Source: Candidatus Aphodousia faecigallinarum
GTDB lineage: Bacteria > Pseudomonadota > Gammaproteobacteria > Burkholderiales > Burkholderiaceae_F
Direction: 5' to 3'
DNA: 35,841 bases
NCBI GenBank assembly: GCA_018714755.1
Contig: DVMY01000082.1
Coordinates: 1-35,841 of the forward strand
Below, in pieces: positions 1 to 9,905 of the stretch (position 1 is its first letter; every line of letters begins with the position of its first letter). The position numbers and the translations under genes are program-made. A model generated the notes under the pieces. That model worked only from the letters and a program-made list of their open reading frames with translations. It was not told the origin of the DNA and ran no database searches.

Positions 1-260
1 TAAAGACGCGCGCCAAGCACATAAATCCGAACATTTTGTTGTGCAAAATTCTCTACGATTGCGGAAACCTCATTACTAATGCCGCTTTCTTGCAATATAA
101 GCGCTTCCGGCATTACCGCATGCTCATTCATGGTGATCAGCAAGTGAGCCCCTTCGGCTAACGTCGCTCCTTCTTTTTTAATAAAACGAGTGTTTTCCGC
201 GAGTTTTTTCCAACGCTTGAATTTAGCGTTTGTTTCACTTTGAATGAGTTGATAATCCAT
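1..260 (-). CDS. SpoU/TrmH-family RNA methyltransferase, N-terminal part (runs off left edge)
   Basis: Own translation from ATG at 260 (minus): MDYQLIQSETNAKFKRWKKLAENTRFIKKEGATLAEGAHLLITMNEHAVMPEALILQESG..., open to the window edge. The EG.HL motif resembles the SpoU substrate-binding domain, and the gene overlaps the rnhB 3' end. Confidence 0.7.
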   Translation of the reverse strand, partial: MDYQLIQSETNAKFKRWKKLAENTRFIKKEGATLAEGAHLLITMNEHAVMPEALILQESGISNEVSAIVENFAQQNVRIYVLGARL

Positions 261-858
261 GAACAAAATCCTTAACCGGAGCGAATGTCATTCGGTGAAT
301 CGGTGTGGGTCCGAAATCTTTTAGGGCTTGCAAATGAACGGCTGTTCCATAGCCTACATTGTGTTCGAATCCGTACTGCGGATAGCGTTGAGCCATTTTC
401 ACCATGAACGCATCACGAGTTGTTTTCGCGATAATAGAGGCCGCGGAAATTTCAGCCACCGAATCATCGCCTTTGACAATCGCTTCTGACAGCCACTTCC
501 AACGAGGCAACTGATTGCCATCGACACGAATGAAGTCAGGTTCAACCGCGAGTTTTTCAACCGCTCGCTTCATCGCGCGAAGAGTGGCCTGAAGAATGTT
601 GATTCGATCAATCACGTCGGGTCCCACCTCTGCCACCGCCCAGGCAAGTGCTTTGCGCTTAATTTCATCGGCCAATTCATCCCGACGATGCGCCGAGAGT
701 TTTTTACTGTCACGTAACCCTTCAATGGGCTCGTCCGGATTGAGAATAACCGCCGCGGCCACGACCGGCCCCGCCAAGCAGCCTCGTCCTACCTCATCGA
801 CGCCCGCGATGTGGGTGAATTGATTCAGAGTAAACAAATCAAGACAGTCAACAGACAT
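235..858 (-). CDS. rnhB: Ribonuclease HII
   Basis: 207 aa with IAGVDEVGRGCLAGPVVAAAVIL; lies downstream of lpxB as in many proteobacteria. Confidence 0.97.
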   Translation of the reverse strand: MSVDCLDLFTLNQFTHIAGVDEVGRGCLAGPVVAAAVILNPDEPIEGLRDSKKLSAHRRDELADEIKRKALAWAVAEVGPDVIDRINILQATLRAMKRAVEKLAVEPDFIRVDGNQLPRWKWLSEAIVKGDDSVAEISAASIIAKTTRDAFMVKMAQRYPQYGFEHNVGYGTAVHLQALKDFGPTPIHRMTFAPVKDFVHGLSTHSK

Positions 859-861
859 GTT

Positions 862-2001
862 TTAGGATCCGCAGACACTCACTATGGCATCGGCTGCCAA
901 ACGAGGCGTGTCTCTTAACAGGGAGTCATGCATGCTCGCGAACCGATCCATCAAATACGAATCATTGCGTCTTTCGTATTCATGCCACAAGGCATACGCT
1001 AAGGTTTCAGCTCGACAGTAGTACTGCAAAATTTCCGGCACCAAGCGCTCACCCGCTAAAATATTCGGCAAACTCACAAAATCAATGATGCCTTTTTTCT
1101 GCATCAAAATGCCTGTCAATCCCGGCATGGCATACCCAACCACCATCGGTCGTTTAAATAGGGCAGCTTCCAGCGTCGCCGTGCCTGATGCAACCAAAAC
1201 GGCGTCACTCGCCTGCATCACCGTGTGGCTGTCTGAACGAATAATTCGGCTCGCGGCCTGCGCTTTCGGGAAATTTTTCAGTACCGAGAGAATCTGTGTT
1301 TCTCGAGCGGCGTCGGCCGCAGGAATCAGAAAAATACTTCTTGAGTCAAATTGCAGAACCTTTTCGCAAGCGCCGAAAAAGTGAGGTCCGCACCAGGCCA
1401 CTTCCGCTTGGCGCGATCCCGGCAATACAGCAAACACCGGACCTGTCGGATCAATGCCCAGTTTTTCCCTGGCGGCATCTTTGTCGGGATTCATTGGAAT
1501 CTCACGGGCTAAAGGATGCCCAATATAAGTGGAATCGATTTTAGCCTCATCCATCAATTGTTTTTCAAACGGAAAGATCAAAAGCATGTGATCAACCGCT
1601 CGCTTGATTTGATGGATTCTCTCGGGGCGCCAAGCCCAAATGGAAGGACAGACAAAGTGAATGGTTTTAATGCCTTCTCGGCGCAAATGCTCTTCAATAG
1701 AAAGGTTAAAGTCCGGAGCGTCCACACCAATAAACGCGCGAGGCGCCAGCTGAGTGACTCGCTTTTTCATCTCACGTCGGAGAGCAAGAAGCGAAGGAAG
1801 CTTTTTGAGCACTTCCACATAGCCGCGCACAGACAGAGCGCTGCTGTGATGCCACGGTTGAAGTCCCGCGGCAATCATGCGATCGCCCCCTATTCCCACC
1901 ATTTTTTCCGAAGGGTAAACCTCGGAAATTTTCGGCAGAACCAAGGAGGCGATGAAGTCACCGGAAGTCTCTCCGGCAAGCCAAACGATGTCGCGGGCCA
2001 T
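862..2001 (-). CDS. lpxB: Lipid-A-disaccharide synthase
   Basis: 379 aa with AGETSGD, VCPSIWAWRPERI and LPGSRQAEV motifs; follows lpxA. Confidence 0.97.
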   Translation of the reverse strand: MARDIVWLAGETSGDFIASLVLPKISEVYPSEKMVGIGGDRMIAAGLQPWHHSSALSVRGYVEVLKKLPSLLALRREMKKRVTQLAPRAFIGVDAPDFNLSIEEHLRREGIKTIHFVCPSIWAWRPERIHQIKRAVDHMLLIFPFEKQLMDEAKIDSTYIGHPLAREIPMNPDKDAAREKLGIDPTGPVFAVLPGSRQAEVAWCGPHFFGACEKVLQFDSRSIFLIPAADAARETQILSVLKNFPKAQAASRIIRSDSHTVMQASDAVLVASGTATLEAALFKRPMVVGYAMPGLTGILMQKKGIIDFVSLPNILAGERLVPEILQYYCRAETLAYALWHEYERRNDSYLMDRFASMHDSLLRDTPRLAADAIVSVCGS

Positions 2002-2007
2002 TGGCTA

Positions 2008-2805
2008 TCAGGCCTTCGGGCGAATAATGCCGCGCTCGCTCGTGGCGATAAAGTCACGCATCAACTGCAACTCACGAGCCACTTGCGGATTATTGGAAAT
2101 AAGCACATCCAAAACCTGAATAGCTTCGGCGATACGCAACCCGTCGCGGTAAATGGTCTTATAGGCGGCCTTGAATGCATTCAACGCCTTAAGATCGTAG
2201 CCGGCGCGGCGCAGACCCACCACATTTAAACCATGGGGTTCAGCGGGATTGCCATTGCAAATGACAAAGGGCGGCACATCCATCACCAAAATGGAGCCCC
2301 CGCCAACCATGGCGCCTTCACCGATACGGCAGAACTGATGCACGCCGGCTTGTCCGCCGATGATGGCTCGGTTTGCAACAATGCTGTGACCGGCCAAACC
2401 CACATTATTAGCCAAAATAGTGTCATCACCGACGATGCAGTCGTGAGCCACGTGCACATTGGCCATGAAAAGATTGCGGTTGCCGACAACCGTGATGCCA
2501 TGATCCTGAACCGTGCCGGTGGCAATGGTGACATGCTCACGAATAACATTGTCGTCACCGATTACCAAACGGGTGTCTTCACCTTTGTATTTTTTGTCCT
2601 GGGGTTCACAACCGATACTTGCGTTCGGGAAAATACGATTGCGTTCACCGATTTCTGTATTGCCAACAATATTGACATGAGAAATCAGCTCGGTTCCCGC
2701 TCCGATTTTCACTTTCGGTCCGATTACGCAAAAAGGCCCAACGATCACGTCATCGGCCAATTGAGCGGAAGGATCGACTAAAGAAAAATGATGAATTTTT
2801 GCCAT
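2008..2805 (-). CDS. lpxA: UDP-N-acetylglucosamine acyltransferase
   Basis: Left-handed beta-helix hexapeptide repeats and IGGQAGVHQFCRIGEGAMVGGGS. Start placed at the internal Met (MAKIHHFSLVDPSAQL); the ORF track runs to 2844. Confidence 0.96.
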   Translation of the reverse strand: MAKIHHFSLVDPSAQLADDVIVGPFCVIGPKVKIGAGTELISHVNIVGNTEIGERNRIFPNASIGCEPQDKKYKGEDTRLVIGDDNVIREHVTIATGTVQDHGITVVGNRNLFMANVHVAHDCIVGDDTILANNVGLAGHSIVANRAIIGGQAGVHQFCRIGEGAMVGGGSILVMDVPPFVICNGNPAEPHGLNVVGLRRAGYDLKALNAFKAAYKTIYRDGLRIAEAIQVLDVLISNNPQVARELQLMRDFIATSERGIIRPKA

Positions 2806-2880
2806 GATGGCTCGCCTATATTCGGTTAATCGATACCCGAACAAATCACTTTGTCCGGCCTTGGCTATCTAAGCAAATTA

Positions 2881-3330
2881 CTAGTCCATTTTGCGGCGAG
2901 CGCACATCATTGTGGCCACGCACGCGACCTGGTCATCAACCATGGCCGTCGCCTCAAACTTGCCAATACCGGCGCGATCCTTGATGAAGTGGCAATGAAT
3001 CTTAAGTTGATCACCGGGCTGCACCACTTTCTTGAAGCGAGCGTTATCAATACCGGCAAAGAAATACAACGAACCGTCATTGCGTTGTTCTTCAGTCAAA
3101 CGAGCCAAAGCAAGCACGGCGCAAGCCTGAGCCATTGATTCGATAATAAGCACGCCGGGCATCACGGGACATTCCGGGAAATGACCTTGAAATTGAGGTT
3201 CATTGGCCGTGATGTTCTTAATCACAACAGCTGTGGTCAAATCATCAGAAACGCTCTCCACCCGGTCAATCAACAAAAACGGATAACGGTGCGGGAGATA
3301 CTTCATGATATCTTGAATGTTGTATTTCAT
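2881..3330 (-). CDS. fabZ: 3-hydroxyacyl-ACP dehydratase FabZ
   Basis: 149 aa with LPHRYPFLLIDRV and GHFPECPVMPGVLIIESMAQA. Confidence 0.97.
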   Translation of the reverse strand: MKYNIQDIMKYLPHRYPFLLIDRVESVSDDLTTAVVIKNITANEPQFQGHFPECPVMPGVLIIESMAQACAVLALARLTEEQRNDGSLYFFAGIDNARFKKVVQPGDQLKIHCHFIKDRAGIGKFEATAMVDDQVACVATMMCARRKMD

Positions 3331-3332
3331 TT

Positions 3333-4427
3333 TTATTTTTCCTCTTTCGATTCCAATTTTGCCAAAGCGGCTTCCAACGCACGCAAGCGCTTACGCATCT
3401 CCGGCAAATGTTTAATCATGACAGCAGAGCGTTCAAACTCTCGATTGGGCATGGCGGGGAAAAAGCCCATCATGAGTTTGACGTCATCAGGATAAGAAAT
3501 AACGGTCGTGGCCGGTCCGATGGTGGCGCCACTTGGAATTTTGATGTGACCGTTGATGTTGGCCGCGCCCCCCACAGTGACATGATCGCCTAATGTGGTG
3601 GAACCAGCCATGCTGGCAGCACCCGCCATCACGCAATGTTCACCTAAACGGCAGTTATGCGCAATCTGAATTAAGTTATCCACTTTACTGCCTTTGCCGA
3701 TGACCGTGTCATCCAATGCGCCGCGGTCAACGGCGGTGTTGGCGCCGATTTCCACGTCATCTTCGATGCGCACACCGCCGATCTGAGGGATCTTCACCCA
3801 CTCGCCCTCAAACGGAGCGAAACCGAACCCGTCGCCCCCGATCACACAACCCGACTGCAAAACACAGCGCGCACCAATGGTGCAATGATGATCAACCGTC
3901 ACATTGGGATGAAGTCTTGTGTCGTCACCAATCACAGAACCCACTCCCACAACGCTATTGGCACCGATCCATGCTCGGGCTCCCACCACCGCGTGATCTT
4001 CAATGACGGCTCCCGCATCCACGCGAGCGCTCGGATCAACATGAGCGGTAACAGCGACAGAGGCGTGAGGATGAATGCCGCTTGCAAACTGACTTTCAAG
4101 TTTTTCCACCACTTGAAGAGCGAAAGCAAACCACGCATAGGGATTGGGCGTAATCACCATAGCCCGAGGAGTTTCATCGCCATAAATGGCTTCTTTGTCT
4201 TCCTTTCTGAGCACCACCACGCCGGCCTGACAATCTTTGACCTCATCAAGATATTTTGGATTGGCTAAAAAAGCGACCTCATCGGGCTTGGCGTGGCTCA
4301 ATGCTCCGATGCTTCTAACCGCAACCCCCTCGTAAGGTCCCACCAGTTCTTGTGACAAACGGTCGCCGCATTGCCGACGAACCGCTTCAACCAATACAGC
4401 GATCGGATAAGCCGTTCTCTTCGTCAT
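3333..4427 (-). CDS. lpxD: UDP-3-O-(3-hydroxyacyl)glucosamine N-acyltransferase
   Basis: 364 aa, hexapeptide repeats, [12 protein letters not shown] and [15 protein letters not shown] motifs. Confidence 0.97.
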   Translation of the reverse strand: MTKRTAYPIAVLVEAVRRQCGDRLSQELVGPYEGVAVRSIGALSHAKPDEVAFLANPKYLDEVKDCQAGVVVLRKEDKEAIYGDETPRAMVITPNPYAWFAFALQVVEKLESQFASGIHPHASVAVTAHVDPSARVDAGAVIEDHAVVGARAWIGANSVVGVGSVIGDDTRLHPNVTVDHHCTIGARCVLQSGCVIGGDGFGFAPFEGEWVKIPQIGGVRIEDDVEIGANTAVDRGALDDTVIGKGSKVDNLIQIAHNCRLGEHCVMAGAASMAGSTTLGDHVTVGGAANINGHIKIPSGATIGPATTVISYPDDVKLMMGFFPAMPNREFERSAVMIKHLPEMRKRLRALEAALAKLESKEEK

Positions 4428-4430
4428 AAC

Positions 4431-4925
4431 TTATTTCCCCAATGCTTTAATCACTTGATCGGTAATGTCCACATTTGGGCCGACATACACCGCTTCTTGC
4501 AGTATCACATCGTACTTCCCCTTGCGGGCAATATCTCGAATGATGTCGTTGCTGCGCATCAAAATGCTTTGCAACTCCTCATTTCTTCTACGATTTAAAT
4601 CTTCACGCAATTCACGTTCACGTCTTTGAAGTGTGCGTTCGCGGTCCGCCAACTTACGTTCCTCTGCGAGGCGCTCGCTTTTACTCATTTTTTCCATGCG
4701 CTTTTGATATTTTTCCACATCGGCTTTGAGCGCTTTAGCGGAAACGGAAAGCGATTTTTCACGATTGGCAAACTCTTTTTGAAGTTTCTCTTGAGCCGAT
4801 TGTGCTGCCGCGCTTTCACGCAAAATTCGGTCAGCATTAACCACCCCGATTTTCGTGTCAGCAACAGCAGCCTGAGTGAACATTGCCATCGATAAAACTG
4901 AGGCAAGCACCAATTTTTTCAGCAT
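4431..4925 (-). CDS. skp: OmpH/Skp-family periplasmic chaperone
   Basis: Signal peptide (MLKKLVLASVLSMAMFTQAAVA), charged coiled coil, location between bamA and lpxD. Start adjusted from 4967. Confidence 0.92.
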   Translation of the reverse strand: MLKKLVLASVLSMAMFTQAAVADTKIGVVNADRILRESAAAQSAQEKLQKEFANREKSLSVSAKALKADVEKYQKRMEKMSKSERLAEERKLADRERTLQRRERELREDLNRRRNEELQSILMRSNDIIRDIARKGKYDVILQEAVYVGPNVDITDQVIKALGK

Positions 4926-5018
4926 ATTTTCATATACTCCATGTACGTTCAAGGGAAAGGCGGCCATTAACCCCTTTCCCCCGAATCTCTCGGATTGTTT
5001 TGCGCAACGTTTAAACGC

Positions 5019-7349
5019 TTAGAAGCCCGTACCGATTTGGAACTGGAAGCGTTCGATTTCGTCGCCATCCTTGTCGTTTAGCGGCGCCGCGATACTGAAC
5101 TTCAACGGCCCTAAGGGCGAAATCCAGGCCACACCGACACCGACAGAGTAACGCAGGTCAGACAAGGAGATGCTCATCTTTTCATCCACGCGACCATTCG
5201 GACCATAGGAGTCACCCCAGACCCAACCGCCATCGAGGAAGGTGAACCAACGCAACGTGCGGTCCGCACCCGGCAAAGGCATCAACATTTCAACAGAGAA
5301 GTTAAGCGAGGCGTTACCACCGGCGCTATCGCCTTCTCCACCTTGAGAGTTGTCCTTCGGACCCAAGCTTGAATTTTCAAAGCCTCGAACGCTGCCGATA
5401 CCGCCTGCGTAGAAGTTCTTAAAGAACGGGTATTCTTTTCCGCCCCAGCTATCACCGTAGCCCACCTCGCCGTTGAATGCAAGCGTGAGATCACGAGTAA
5501 GGGGCCAATAATGTTGCAGCTGGTAACTGGCTCGATAGTAGCGAAGATCCAAAACTGGAAGCGTCACTTCAGCTGACAAACGCTGATAGGTACCGCGAGT
5601 CGGCGCCAATGCGTTATCACGGCTATCGCGCGACCAACCGAGAGTGGCCGCCACGGCATGTGGCGAATCACCGAAGTCTTCAACGTACTGACTGTAACGC
5701 GCAGGTGCCTGATGACCGGCTTCCACCAGCGTGTTTTCCCACTTGGCACCCAAGAACACACGGTCATATTCGGTAAACGGAATACCCCAGCTCACAGCCG
5801 CGCCGCGGGTCTCGTATTCAAGGTCTTCGGCCAAGTCAAGCTCTTCCATATCAACTCGGCGATCATACAAGTCGATGGAACGAGAGATGCCCTCAGGCGT
5901 GACGTACGGCTCAACCAATGACAACGCATAGGTGCGGGAACTGTCCGAAGTGTTCACTTCAGCGCTAAAGGATTTACCGGTACCGAAAATGTTGTTTTGA
6001 GCAAAGCCCGCCGAGAGAATCACACCGTCACTCGTTGAAAAGCCTGCGCCCAAATTAACGCTGCCGGTCGGACGTTCTTTGACGACCACTTCCAAATCAA
6101 CCTGATCGCGCGTGCCCGGAACCGGTTTCGGATCAACCGTTACCGAATCAAAGAAACCTAAACGGTCAATACGATCACGAGAAAGTTTGACTTGATCGCT
6201 GTTAAACCAAGCCGCTTCGTACTGACGCACTTCACGGCGAATAACTTCGTCTTGCGTCTTGGTGTTGCCGGAAATATTCACATGGCGGACATAGGCGCGG
6301 CGACCCGGGTCAATCGTATAGACCACCTTGGCTTCGTTATCTCCGGTTACCACAGGCGTGGGCTGAGCCGAAGCGAAAGCGTAACCCAAACTGGAAAGTT
6401 TGTTAGTAATCGCGGTCGAACCCGTATTGATGACTTCAGCGTTATATATTGAACCGGGTTCAACTTGGATAAGTTTTTCCAAATCGGCCTGCAAACCCAA
6501 CATGTCACCGGTCAATTCCACACCGGTGATGTGATACTGCTCACCTTCAGTGAGATTGATCGTGATGAAAATATCCTGTTTATTAGGCGCAATGGATACC
6601 TGAACACTATCGACCTTGAAGTCAAGGTAACCATTATTCATGTAGTACGAACGAATGGATTCAATATCCGCGGCGAGTTTCTCGCGCGAATATAAGTTGC
6701 TCTTCGTGTACCAGCTCATCCAGCCGGAAACAGTCAATTGCATTTGCTCTTGAAGCGTGTCATCATCCATCACGCGGTTACCCACGAAACGGATTGATTC
6801 GATACTGGCCGCCTCGCCTTCATCAACCACAATGGAGACACGAACACGGTTGCGGTCAAGAGGGGTCACCGTTGTTTTGACATCCACACCGTAGTAGCCT
6901 CTGGCGAGGTATTGACGGCGCAATTCCTGGTCGGCCCGGTCAAGCGTGGCATGGTCAAAGATTCGACCTTCTGCCATCCCCACGTCGCGCAGGCTCTGTT
7001 CAATCGCCGACTTATCGAAAGCACGAATGCCTTGCGTGCTGATCGAAGCCACTGCGGGACGCTCCTGAACCTGAACAATGAGAACATCGCCGTCCCGTTC
7101 CAGTCGAACGTCTCTAAAAAGACCTGAACCATACAAGGCATGAATAGCGGTGTTGCCCTTGGCACCCGTGAATTCATCGCCCACTTGGAAAGGCAAATGT
7201 GACAAAACCGTGCCCGGTTCGGTACGCGCTATGCCTTCGATTCGAATGTCCTTAATAACGAAGTCGGAAGCCGCGGCAAAAGCGACTCCAGCCACTGACA
7301 TGAGCGCCGTTACGACAGAGGCGCGCAAAAGGGAAGATTTCAAATGCAT
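5019..7349 (-). CDS. bamA: Outer membrane protein assembly factor BamA
   Basis: 776 aa, signal peptide, POTRA repeats, C-terminal barrel with GGIGSVRGFENSSLGP and terminal FQFQIGTGF. Confidence 0.97.
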   Translation of the reverse strand: MHLKSSLLRASVVTALMSVAGVAFAAASDFVIKDIRIEGIARTEPGTVLSHLPFQVGDEFTGAKGNTAIHALYGSGLFRDVRLERDGDVLIVQVQERPAVASISTQGIRAFDKSAIEQSLRDVGMAEGRIFDHATLDRADQELRRQYLARGYYGVDVKTTVTPLDRNRVRVSIVVDEGEAASIESIRFVGNRVMDDDTLQEQMQLTVSGWMSWYTKSNLYSREKLAADIESIRSYYMNNGYLDFKVDSVQVSIAPNKQDIFITINLTEGEQYHITGVELTGDMLGLQADLEKLIQVEPGSIYNAEVINTGSTAITNKLSSLGYAFASAQPTPVVTGDNEAKVVYTIDPGRRAYVRHVNISGNTKTQDEVIRREVRQYEAAWFNSDQVKLSRDRIDRLGFFDSVTVDPKPVPGTRDQVDLEVVVKERPTGSVNLGAGFSTSDGVILSAGFAQNNIFGTGKSFSAEVNTSDSSRTYALSLVEPYVTPEGISRSIDLYDRRVDMEELDLAEDLEYETRGAAVSWGIPFTEYDRVFLGAKWENTLVEAGHQAPARYSQYVEDFGDSPHAVAATLGWSRDSRDNALAPTRGTYQRLSAEVTLPVLDLRYYRASYQLQHYWPLTRDLTLAFNGEVGYGDSWGGKEYPFFKNFYAGGIGSVRGFENSSLGPKDNSQGGEGDSAGGNASLNFSVEMLMPLPGADRTLRWFTFLDGGWVWGDSYGPNGRVDEKMSISLSDLRYSVGVGVAWISPLGPLKFSIAAPLNDKDGDEIERFQFQIGTGF

Positions 7350-7375
7350 TTTATCTAACGATTTGATCGGATGGC

Positions 7376-8728
7376 CTATTGTATCAGCCTTATAAAGTCA
7401 TTGGAAAGGGCTAAAGCACCCAATGCCAAAACAATTAACAGTCCCACTTTCTGACCGGCCACGATCACCTTCTCGGGCAATGGCCGACCGGAAACAATTT
7501 CTACCAAATAATACAGGAGGTGACCGCCATCTAACAACGGTATCGGCAGTAAATTCAATAACCCCAAACTGACCGATATCATGGCTAAAAAGGATAAATA
7601 AACCCTCCAACCCATTTGAGCGGTTTTGCCTGCATAGTCGGCGATCGTCACCGGACCGGTTAAATTCTTGGTGCTGGCCTCTCCGGTCAACATTTGCGCG
7701 ACCGCTTTATAGGTCGTCTTGGTGATGGAAACGGTGCGATCCCACCCTGAAACAAGCCCATCAATGGGTCCCTTGGACAACCAAATCAGATCCGGTTTAA
7801 TGCCGACGTTAACACCGATCACCGCTCGCTCAACTTGCGCCCCTTTGCCATCATCGACCATCCGTAACTGGGGTCGCACGGTCACCTCACGGACTTGTCC
7901 GTCCTGATTCTGAAGTGTCAAATGAATCGGTTTTTCCCCTTTTTGGCGAATGTAGTTGACCAACTCTTGAACAGATAAACCGTAACGGGCATCCGCGCTT
8001 AAAACAACATCACCCTCGCGGATACCGGCCGACGCCGCAGGAGAATTCTCTTGTATGTTGAATAAAACCGGATCTCCAAAGCGAATATTAAGTCCTAATT
8101 GTTTGAAAGGACTCTCACTTTCTTCATCAATTTTCAAATTTTTAAGATCAAAAACAACTGTGAATCGTGTGCCGTTGCGATCTAATTGCATGGGCACCGC
8201 TTCATCACCGACATGCTCCAATATGGCCCAATTGAGGTCTTCGATTCCTTCAATTTCATTGTTGCCAAACGTCACTACACGGTCCAAACGCTCAATGTCA
8301 AGTTGAGCGGCTTGCGAATAAGCCACTGGCGTGTCCATGACCGGGCGAATTTCAGGCTGACCGCTCCAAGCCATGATGGCATAAAAAAGAATGGCAAGGA
8401 GAATATTGGCGATAGGGCCGGCAGCCACAATGGCAAACCGTTTGTACACAGACTGGCGATTAAAAGCTCGGTGCGCTTCTGAGGGATCTACCACACACCC
8501 CTCTTGTCGTTCGTCGAGCATGGACACGTAGCCGCCCAAAGGTAAAGCGGAAATGCACCATTCGGTTTTATCCCGTCCTAAACGCTTGCTAAAAAGCTTC
8601 GGACCAAAGCCAAAACTGAAAGTGAGAACCTTCACACCGCAAAGCTTGGCAACCAGAAAATGCCCTAGCTCGTGAAAAGTAATCAGGATACCCAGGGCAA
8701 CAATAAAAGCCACTACTGCCGTTACCAT
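7376..8728 (-). CDS. rseP: Site-2 intramembrane metalloprotease RseP
   Basis: 450 aa, HELGH zinc motif, PDZ region, LLPIPLLDGGHLL. Confidence 0.96.
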   Translation of the reverse strand: MVTAVVAFIVALGILITFHELGHFLVAKLCGVKVLTFSFGFGPKLFSKRLGRDKTEWCISALPLGGYVSMLDERQEGCVVDPSEAHRAFNRQSVYKRFAIVAAGPIANILLAILFYAIMAWSGQPEIRPVMDTPVAYSQAAQLDIERLDRVVTFGNNEIEGIEDLNWAILEHVGDEAVPMQLDRNGTRFTVVFDLKNLKIDEESESPFKQLGLNIRFGDPVLFNIQENSPAASAGIREGDVVLSADARYGLSVQELVNYIRQKGEKPIHLTLQNQDGQVREVTVRPQLRMVDDGKGAQVERAVIGVNVGIKPDLIWLSKGPIDGLVSGWDRTVSITKTTYKAVAQMLTGEASTKNLTGPVTIADYAGKTAQMGWRVYLSFLAMISVSLGLLNLLPIPLLDGGHLLYYLVEIVSGRPLPEKVIVAGQKVGLLIVLALGALALSNDFIRLIQ

Positions 8729-9885
8729 TGAGCGATGACCTCTCGGGTTTTAACTCGAGCCAAATGATCAACGGCGATCACCTCCTGCAAGGATTGGGGC
8801 GCATCAATTACTGATGAGTCCATCATCGTTCGACAGGCTCGCGCGATATCCAAAAACTTAATTTTTCTATCCAAGAAAGCTTCGACCGCAATTTCATTGG
8901 CGGCATTAAGAACAATGCTTGCCGCGCCTCCCATCCGAAGTGCTTCGTACGCGTACCCCAACTGCGGAAAACGCTTGATGTCCGGCGCTTCAAAGGTGAC
9001 ACTGCCCAAAGCGGCAAAATTAACACGTTTGGCGTAACCATCCAAACGATTGGGCCAGCCGAGCGAATAAGCAATGGGGGTTTTCATATCCGGCGATCCC
9101 ATCTGAGCCAAAATACAGCCGTCGGCATATTCAACCATCGAATGAATCAGACTTTGCGGATGGATCACCACATCGATTCAATCAGGCGGGAATCCAAAAA
9201 GCCAGGAAGCTTCGATAACTTCCAACCCCTTATTCATCAGCGTTGCGCTATCGACGCTGATTTTTCTGCCCATCTGCCACGTCGGATGGGCGACTGCGTC
9301 TTCCGGAGTCACATCACTTAAATCAAAACGGTTTCTGAAGGGGCCGCCCGAAGCGGTCAAAATAATTCTCGCCTGACTGCGATCGTGATCATTGGATGAG
9401 GCCAAGCACTGAAAAATCGCATTATGTTCACTATCAACCGGCAAGAGCTCCGCGCCGTGCTCTTTGATGCTTTGCATCAAAAGCGCTCCGCCGCAAACCA
9501 CACTTTCCTTGTTGGCAAGTAACAGCCTTTTACCGGCACGAGCTGCAGAGAAAGTCGGCGCAAGCCCTGCGGCGCCGACAATGGCCAATACAGCCACATC
9601 GACTTCAGGCAAGGCAGCCAGTTTCACCAAATCGTCTTCGCCTGCCCAAACTTCGATATCCGACAATCCCCTCTCGGAAAGACCAGAGGCGAGGTCAGCC
9701 TTTTTAGAGCAATCGGCGATCAGGGCAATCTGGGGATGATGCTTTTCGCACAATGCGACTAAATCCCGCACTCGGCTGTTAGCGGTTAGCGCAAAGACCC
9801 GATAGCGATCCGGATAGTGCGACAAAACGTCAAGGGTCGATCCTCCGATCGACCCGGTCGCACCGAAAATGGCAATGTTTTGCAT
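8722..9885 (-). pseudogene. dxr: 1-deoxy-D-xylulose 5-phosphate reductoisomerase, interrupted by an in-frame TGA
   Basis: ORFs 9178..9885 and 8722..9171 lie in one frame and join as ...[15 protein letters not shown][TGA][21 protein letters not shown]...; DXR motifs IFGATGSIG, ANKES and NKGLEVIEA are intact. Confidence 0.9.
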
Positions 9886-9905
9886 AATGGTTGCGTGTAA
9901 AGAAA

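Noticed and set aside
1516-2229. 237-aa plus-strand ORF antisense to lpxB/lpxA
   Set aside because: Spans the junction of two certain genes on the other strand and shows no recognisable motif.
9178-9180. TGA in dxr as selenocysteine or genome-wide recoding
   Set aside because: DXR is not a selenoprotein family, I identified no SECIS-like element, and the lyase gene in this window uses TGA as a normal stop.
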